From contig JAWRJC010000049.1 of NCBI GenBank assembly GCA_040307715.1, positions 1 through 9,139 of the forward strand: a DNA stretch of 9,139 nucleotides, written 5' to 3'. Shown here in pieces: positions 5,789-9,139 of the stretch. This DNA comes from RUG13615 sp040307715. GTDB taxonomy: Bacteria; Bacillota; Clostridia; Peptostreptococcales; Anaerovoracaceae. The notes under the pieces were generated by a model. The model had not been told where the DNA came from. It did not search any database and saw only the letters and a list, made by a program, of their open reading frames with translations. Every line of letters begins with the position of its first letter. Position 1 is the stretch's first letter. The translations under genes and the position numbers were made by a program.

Positions 5789-8395
5789 ATGAGTACAGCA
5801 GCAAAACGAGTTATCGCAGTATTAATTATTATCATCACGGTCTTTGGCTGGTTCCTCACAGTAAAGGGCATTCCCGGGAAAATGGACCCGGTCGCCTCCA
5901 AGATCCAGCGAGGTCTTGACATCGAGGGCGGTGTTTATGTCGTACTGGAGGCAACCGACACGGAAGGCCTGTCTGATGAGGAATTAAGAGACGCCATGGA
6001 CCGCGCCCAACTGGTCATCACACGCCGTGTCGATGCCATGGGTCTGACCAATCCAAACGTTTCGATCGAAGGAACGGACCGGATCCGTGTTGAGCTTCCC
6101 GGTGTGGAGAATGCGGAGGAAGCGATCGAACTGATCGGTAAGACCGCACAGCTCAAGTTCACACTTGCGGACGGCAGCGTGGTCCTGACCGGTGAGAACG
6201 TCAAGGATGCGGCACTGTCGACCAGCCAGGAATACGCGGGCTACGTCGTATCGCTCGAATTCGATGCGGAGGGGACAGAAGCCTTTACAGAAGCGACGAC
6301 CGTCACGGCGAACGGAGGCGTGGAGTCCACGATCCAGGTCGGGGTCGACCAGAACGGCAATCCGGTCATGGCACCGAACAATTCGATCGTCATCATGCTG
6401 GATGATCAGATCATTTCCTATCCGACCGCCAGAAAGGTCATCACCGGTTCGTCCTGCATCATCGAGGGCAATTTCACACAGGATGAAGCAGCTAACCTGG
6501 CCGCACTGATCCGCGGCGGTTCGCTGCCGGTCCCGCTGCAGGAGATCTCGTCGTCGTCCCAGACAGCGACCATCGGTGTCGACGCCTTCCATAAGAGCGT
6601 CATCGCCGGTATCATCGGTCTGATCATCATCTTCCTCATGATGCTGTTCTTCTACCGCATCATGGGTGTGGCGGCAGATATTGCATTGGCCCTTTATGTT
6701 GTCATCGTTCTCAGTGCTATGGCGCTGATGGGCAGTGTCCTGACACTGCCGGGCATTGCCGGTATCATCCTGTCCATCGGTATGGCCGTCGACGCGAACG
6801 TCATCATCTTCAACCGTATCAAAGAAGAAATCGCGCAGGGCAAGAGCATCCGCATCGCCGTCAAGAGCGGCTACAAGCGGGCGCTGGGCACCGTTATCGA
6901 CTCGCAGGTGACCACCCTGATCGCGACGATCATCCTGTACCAGCTCGGTACCAGCCAGGTCAAAGGTTTCGCCTGGACCCTGATGCTCGGTATCATCGCC
7001 AGCATCATCACGGCGGTCTTTGTGACACAGCTGTTCCTCAGCCTCTTTGCGAACAGCCCGGCGTTTGCGAAGAACAGCCTGTTCTGCATGAACGAAGACG
7101 GGACACAGAAGTTCCACATCAAGAAGACATTCAAATTTATCGGCAACCGCAAGAAATTCTTCATCGGCAGCGCGGCTGTCATTATTGCCGGTCTGGTCAT
7201 TGCTGCGACGGTCGGCATGAACTACGGCATCGACTTCACCGGCGGCACCATGATCCATATGGATATGCACCAGCAGGTGGAAGAGCAGGCGATCAAAGAC
7301 GTGGCGGAAGCCCAGGGGATCAAGACCAACCAGATGGCGGTCGTCTTCTCCGGACAGGATAAGAACGAAGCGATCATCAAGACCAACGAATCGCTGGACA
7401 ATGATGCACGCGCGGCGTTCACCGGCGCTCTCGAAGAAGAGTTCGGCCTGACGGATGCGGACGTGCTCGAAAGCGAATTCTTCGGACCGACGGTCGGCAG
7501 AGAACTGACAAAGAATGCTCTGACCTCGCTGCTGCTCGCGGCGATCGGCATGCTGATCTATATCCGCATCCGGTTCCGTGAATGGAAGTTCGGTGCGGCG
7601 GCGATCCTCGGTGTCCTGCACGACGTATTCATCATGATCGCGTTCTACGCGATCTTCCGAGTCACAGTCAACAACCCGTTCATCGCAGCGATCCTGACCG
7701 TTGTCGGTTACTCGATCAACGATACCATCGTTATCTTCGACCGCGTGCGCGAGAACGCCAAACTGCGCCACAGCGGCAGCACGGAACAGCTGCTGGACGA
7801 CAGTATCAACCAGACGCTGTCTCGCTCGATCATGACGTCTGTCACTACGCTTGTCGTTATGATCCCGCTGCTGGTGATGGCAGGAGACGCGATCCGCGAA
7901 TTCACACTGCCGCTGATGGTCGGCGTCATCACAGGCTGCTACTCCTCGATCTTCATCTGCAGCCCGCTGTATTATGTAATGACCAAAAAAGAGCGCCAGA
8001 GCCGCTATGAGAAGCAGATCGCCAGCAAAGGCAAGAAGAGCGGCAAGAAGTATCAGGGCGCTGTTTCCACCAAGAAGCCGAAGGAAGAAGAACTGCCCGG
8101 CACCGGCAAAAACGGCGAGAAGATCGTCGGTGCGATCCCTGCTGATATGAAGGAGACCTTCGAAGAAATCAACGGCGAAAAGCCGGAGATCCTCGCGTCC
8201 GTTCCGCAGGAGGTCGCCGACGAGTTTGAAAACCTCAGCGAAGCGGAACTGCTCGAAGAAGCAGAGATCTCCGAGGAGATCGATGAAGACCTCCTGGAGG
8301 CCGCAGAGCAGGCCGTGATGGGCAAAAAGAAGGGCTATCACGTCTCTTCCGCAAAAGCCAAAGCAGGCAAGAAGACAAGAAAAGCAAAACGCTAG
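5789..8395 (+). CDS. secDF: Fused SecDF protein-export membrane protein with extended C-terminal tail
   Basis: SecDF uses the proton-motive force to pull exported polypeptides through SecYEG from the outer side of the membrane. This 868-residue product joins SecD and SecF in one chain, as in Bacillus. SecD half: TM1 (~6-24), the conserved RGLDIEGG (41-48, the DLKGG-type motif), a large extracytoplasmic domain to ~268, then membrane spans with GMAVDANVIIFNRIKEE (331-347), where Asp335 is the expected proton-relay residue. SecF half: starts at ~444, with GIDFTGGT (480-487) and VVGYSINDTIVIFDRVREN (638-656), Asp645 being the counterpart of the essential SecF aspartate. After the last span (~730), about 138 cytoplasmic residues remain, acidic in the middle and ending in a Lys-rich patch (KKGYHVSSAKAKAGKKTRK). 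B. subtilis SecDF is about 130 residues shorter, which matches this tail. The start is fixed by the promoter and Shine-Dalgarno positions. Confidence 0.96.
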   Translation: MSTAAKRVIAVLIIIITVFGWFLTVKGIPGKMDPVASKIQRGLDIEGGVYVVLEATDTEGLSDEELRDAMDRAQLVITRRVDAMGLTNPNVSIEGTDRIRVELPGVENAEEAIELIGKTAQLKFTLADGSVVLTGENVKDAALSTSQEYAGYVVSLEFDAEGTEAFTEATTVTANGGVESTIQVGVDQNGNPVMAPNNSIVIMLDDQIISYPTARKVITGSSCIIEGNFTQDEAANLAALIRGGSLPVPLQEISSSSQTATIGVDAFHKSVIAGIIGLIIIFLMMLFFYRIMGVAADIALALYVVIVLSAMALMGSVLTLPGIAGIILSIGMAVDANVIIFNRIKEEIAQGKSIRIAVKSGYKRALGTVIDSQVTTLIATIILYQLGTSQVKGFAWTLMLGIIASIITAVFVTQLFLSLFANSPAFAKNSLFCMNEDGTQKFHIKKTFKFIGNRKKFFIGSAAVIIAGLVIAATVGMNYGIDFTGGTMIHMDMHQQVEEQAIKDVAEAQGIKTNQMAVVFSGQDKNEAIIKTNESLDNDARAAFTGALEEEFGLTDADVLESEFFGPTVGRELTKNALTSLLLAAIGMLIYIRIRFREWKFGAAAILGVLHDVFIMIAFYAIFRVTVNNPFIAAILTVVGYSINDTIVIFDRVRENAKLRHSGSTEQLLDDSINQTLSRSIMTSVTTLVVMIPLLVMAGDAIREFTLPLMVGVITGCYSSIFICSPLYYVMTKKERQSRYEKQIASKGKKSGKKYQGAVSTKKPKEEELPGTGKNGEKIVGAIPADMKETFEEINGEKPEILASVPQEVADEFENLSEAELLEEAEISEEIDEDLLEAAEQAVMGKKKGYHVSSAKAKAGKKTRKAKR

Positions 8396-8419
8396 TATAC
8401 CCCCGCAGCGGGGAGTGAC

Positions 8420-8425
8420 AGGAGA
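8420..8425 (+). promoter_or_regulatory. Shine-Dalgarno site of rel
   Basis: AGGAGA lies six bases before the GTG at 8432 and decides this non-ATG start; the next in-frame ATG (8531) is well inside the conserved domain. Confidence 0.85.
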
Positions 8426-8431
8426 CCTTAC

Positions 8432-9139
8432 GTGTATCAGTCAAAAGCAGAATTCCTGAACGGACTCAAAGAACGCAATCCGTATTACGATCTCGATCGC
8501 ATCGGGAAAGCTTTTGATGTGGCTGAAAAAATGCACGAGGGGCAGAAGCGCAAATCCGGAGAACCGTATCTGATCCACCCGATCGCGGTCGCAAACATCC
8601 TGGCCGAACTCGGCATGGACGACGCCACCATCATGGCCGGTCTGCTGCACGATGTTGTCGAGGATACGCCGTATTCCGAGAAGGACATGATCCGGGATTT
8701 CGGAGAAGAAGTCACGCAGCTTGTAGAGGGTGTTACCAAACTGGCTTCTCTGAAGTTCGAAAGCAAAGAGGAACGGCAGGCGGAAAACCTGCGCCGGATG
8801 TTCCTGGCGATGAGTAAGGATATCCGTGTCCTCATCATCAAACTCTCCGACCGGCTCCACAACATGCGGACCATCAACTACATGAGCGAGGAGAAGATCC
8901 GCGAGAAATGCCGGGAAACGCTGGATATATACGCACCGCTGGCGAGCCGCCTGGGGATCTACGCGATGAAGATGGAGATGGAAGACATCGCCATGAAGCA
9001 TCTGTATCCCGAGGCGTACGCAGAGATCGCGGAGGCGTTGAACGCCAAGAAGGAAGAGCGTGAGGCAGCGATCGCCCGCGTTGTGGAAGAAGTCAAAGAA
9101 TCGCTGGAAGACCTGCATATCGATTATGAGATATACGGG
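8432..9139 (+). CDS. rel: Rel: (p)ppGpp synthetase/hydrolase, N-terminal part
   Basis: A RelA/SpoT-homologue that makes and degrades the stringent-response alarmone (p)ppGpp in the cytoplasm. Translation starts at GTG 8432 behind AGGAGA; 236 codons are present and the gene runs off the window, so the synthetase, TGS and ACT domains are not seen. The visible part is the HD hydrolase domain with its metal site intact: RKSG (40-43), YLIHP (His49), LLHDVVEDT (His73, Asp74, Glu77, Asp78) and IKLSDRLHNMRT (Asp140, Asn144). The spacings match those of the well-studied Streptococcus Rel (H53, H77, D78, E81, D82, D144, N148) with a constant four-residue offset, so hydrolysis should be active and the enzyme bifunctional. 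EGVTKL (99-104) and IYAPLASRLGIYAMKMEMED are further family signatures. It starts 36 bases after secDF with no terminator between, so the two are probably co-transcribed. Confidence 0.96.
   Translation, partial: MYQSKAEFLNGLKERNPYYDLDRIGKAFDVAEKMHEGQKRKSGEPYLIHPIAVANILAELGMDDATIMAGLLHDVVEDTPYSEKDMIRDFGEEVTQLVEGVTKLASLKFESKEERQAENLRRMFLAMSKDIRVLIIKLSDRLHNMRTINYMSEEKIREKCRETLDIYAPLASRLGIYAMKMEMEDIAMKHLYPEAYAEIAEALNAKKEEREAAIARVVEEVKESLEDLHIDYEIYG

Noticed and set aside
5984..8341. Long minus-strand open frame (785 codons) opposite secDF
   Set aside because: It mirrors secDF codon bias, is rich in Asp, Arg, His and Gln, has no membrane segments or recognisable motif, and lacks a plausible ribosome site.
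8401..8413. CCCCG/CGGGG inverted repeat after secDF as a terminator
   Set aside because: The stem has only five pairs with a three-base loop and no T tract follows, so it should not stop transcription before rel.

Overview
This window looks like chromosomal DNA from a moderately GC-rich, Gram-positive anaerobe of the Bacillota, most likely class Clostridia (an Oscillospirales-type organism is my best guess). The reasons are a fused SecDF protein, a YajC-SecDF-Rel gene order, purine-rich Shine-Dalgarno sites, and an exported Cthe_2159-type beta-helix protein. The taxonomic call is inference. All genes lie on the + strand.

Layout. (1) Positions 1-846 hold the 3' part of an exported, repetitive carbohydrate-binding (Cthe_2159-like) protein with a Gly/Met/Pro-rich tail. 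(2) A near-consensus promoter, a tRNA-Leu(GAG) gene with encoded CCA, and a strong intrinsic terminator form a self-contained unit at 854-1021. (3) Positions 1181-4939 encode a large RND-superfamily efflux permease, read from a TTG start. Its first porter domain carries an extra block of about 220 residues predicted to be coiled coil, with a small EIPxDx tandem repeat inside. (4) A strong promoter whose -35 box lies inside the last codons of the RND gene drives a second leucine tRNA, tRNA-Leu(CAA), and yajC follows 46 bases later. A terminator closes this unit at 5642-5668. (5) A new promoter at 5726-5754 drives a fused secDF with an unusually long charged cytoplasmic tail. After 36 bases comes the start of rel, the (p)ppGpp synthetase/hydrolase, cut off by the window end after 236 codons.

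How the genes relate. YajC and SecDF are partners of the SecYEG channel and use the proton-motive force to help exported proteins across the membrane. The RND permease is evolutionarily related to SecDF (same superfamily) but is probably an efflux or lipid/peptide transporter. Rel sets the stringent-response alarmone level. The tRNA genes share transcription signals with their protein-coding neighbours on only one side: tRNA-Leu(GAG) is insulated by a terminator, while tRNA-Leu(CAA) seems to be the first gene of the yajC transcript.

I saw no CRISPR array, transposase, integrase, phage gene or toxin-antitoxin system, and no clearly unprecedented system. The features that most deserve follow-up are the coiled-coil insertion and altered proton-relay residues of the RND protein, the tRNA-yajC co-transcription, and the paired charged tails of YajC and SecDF.
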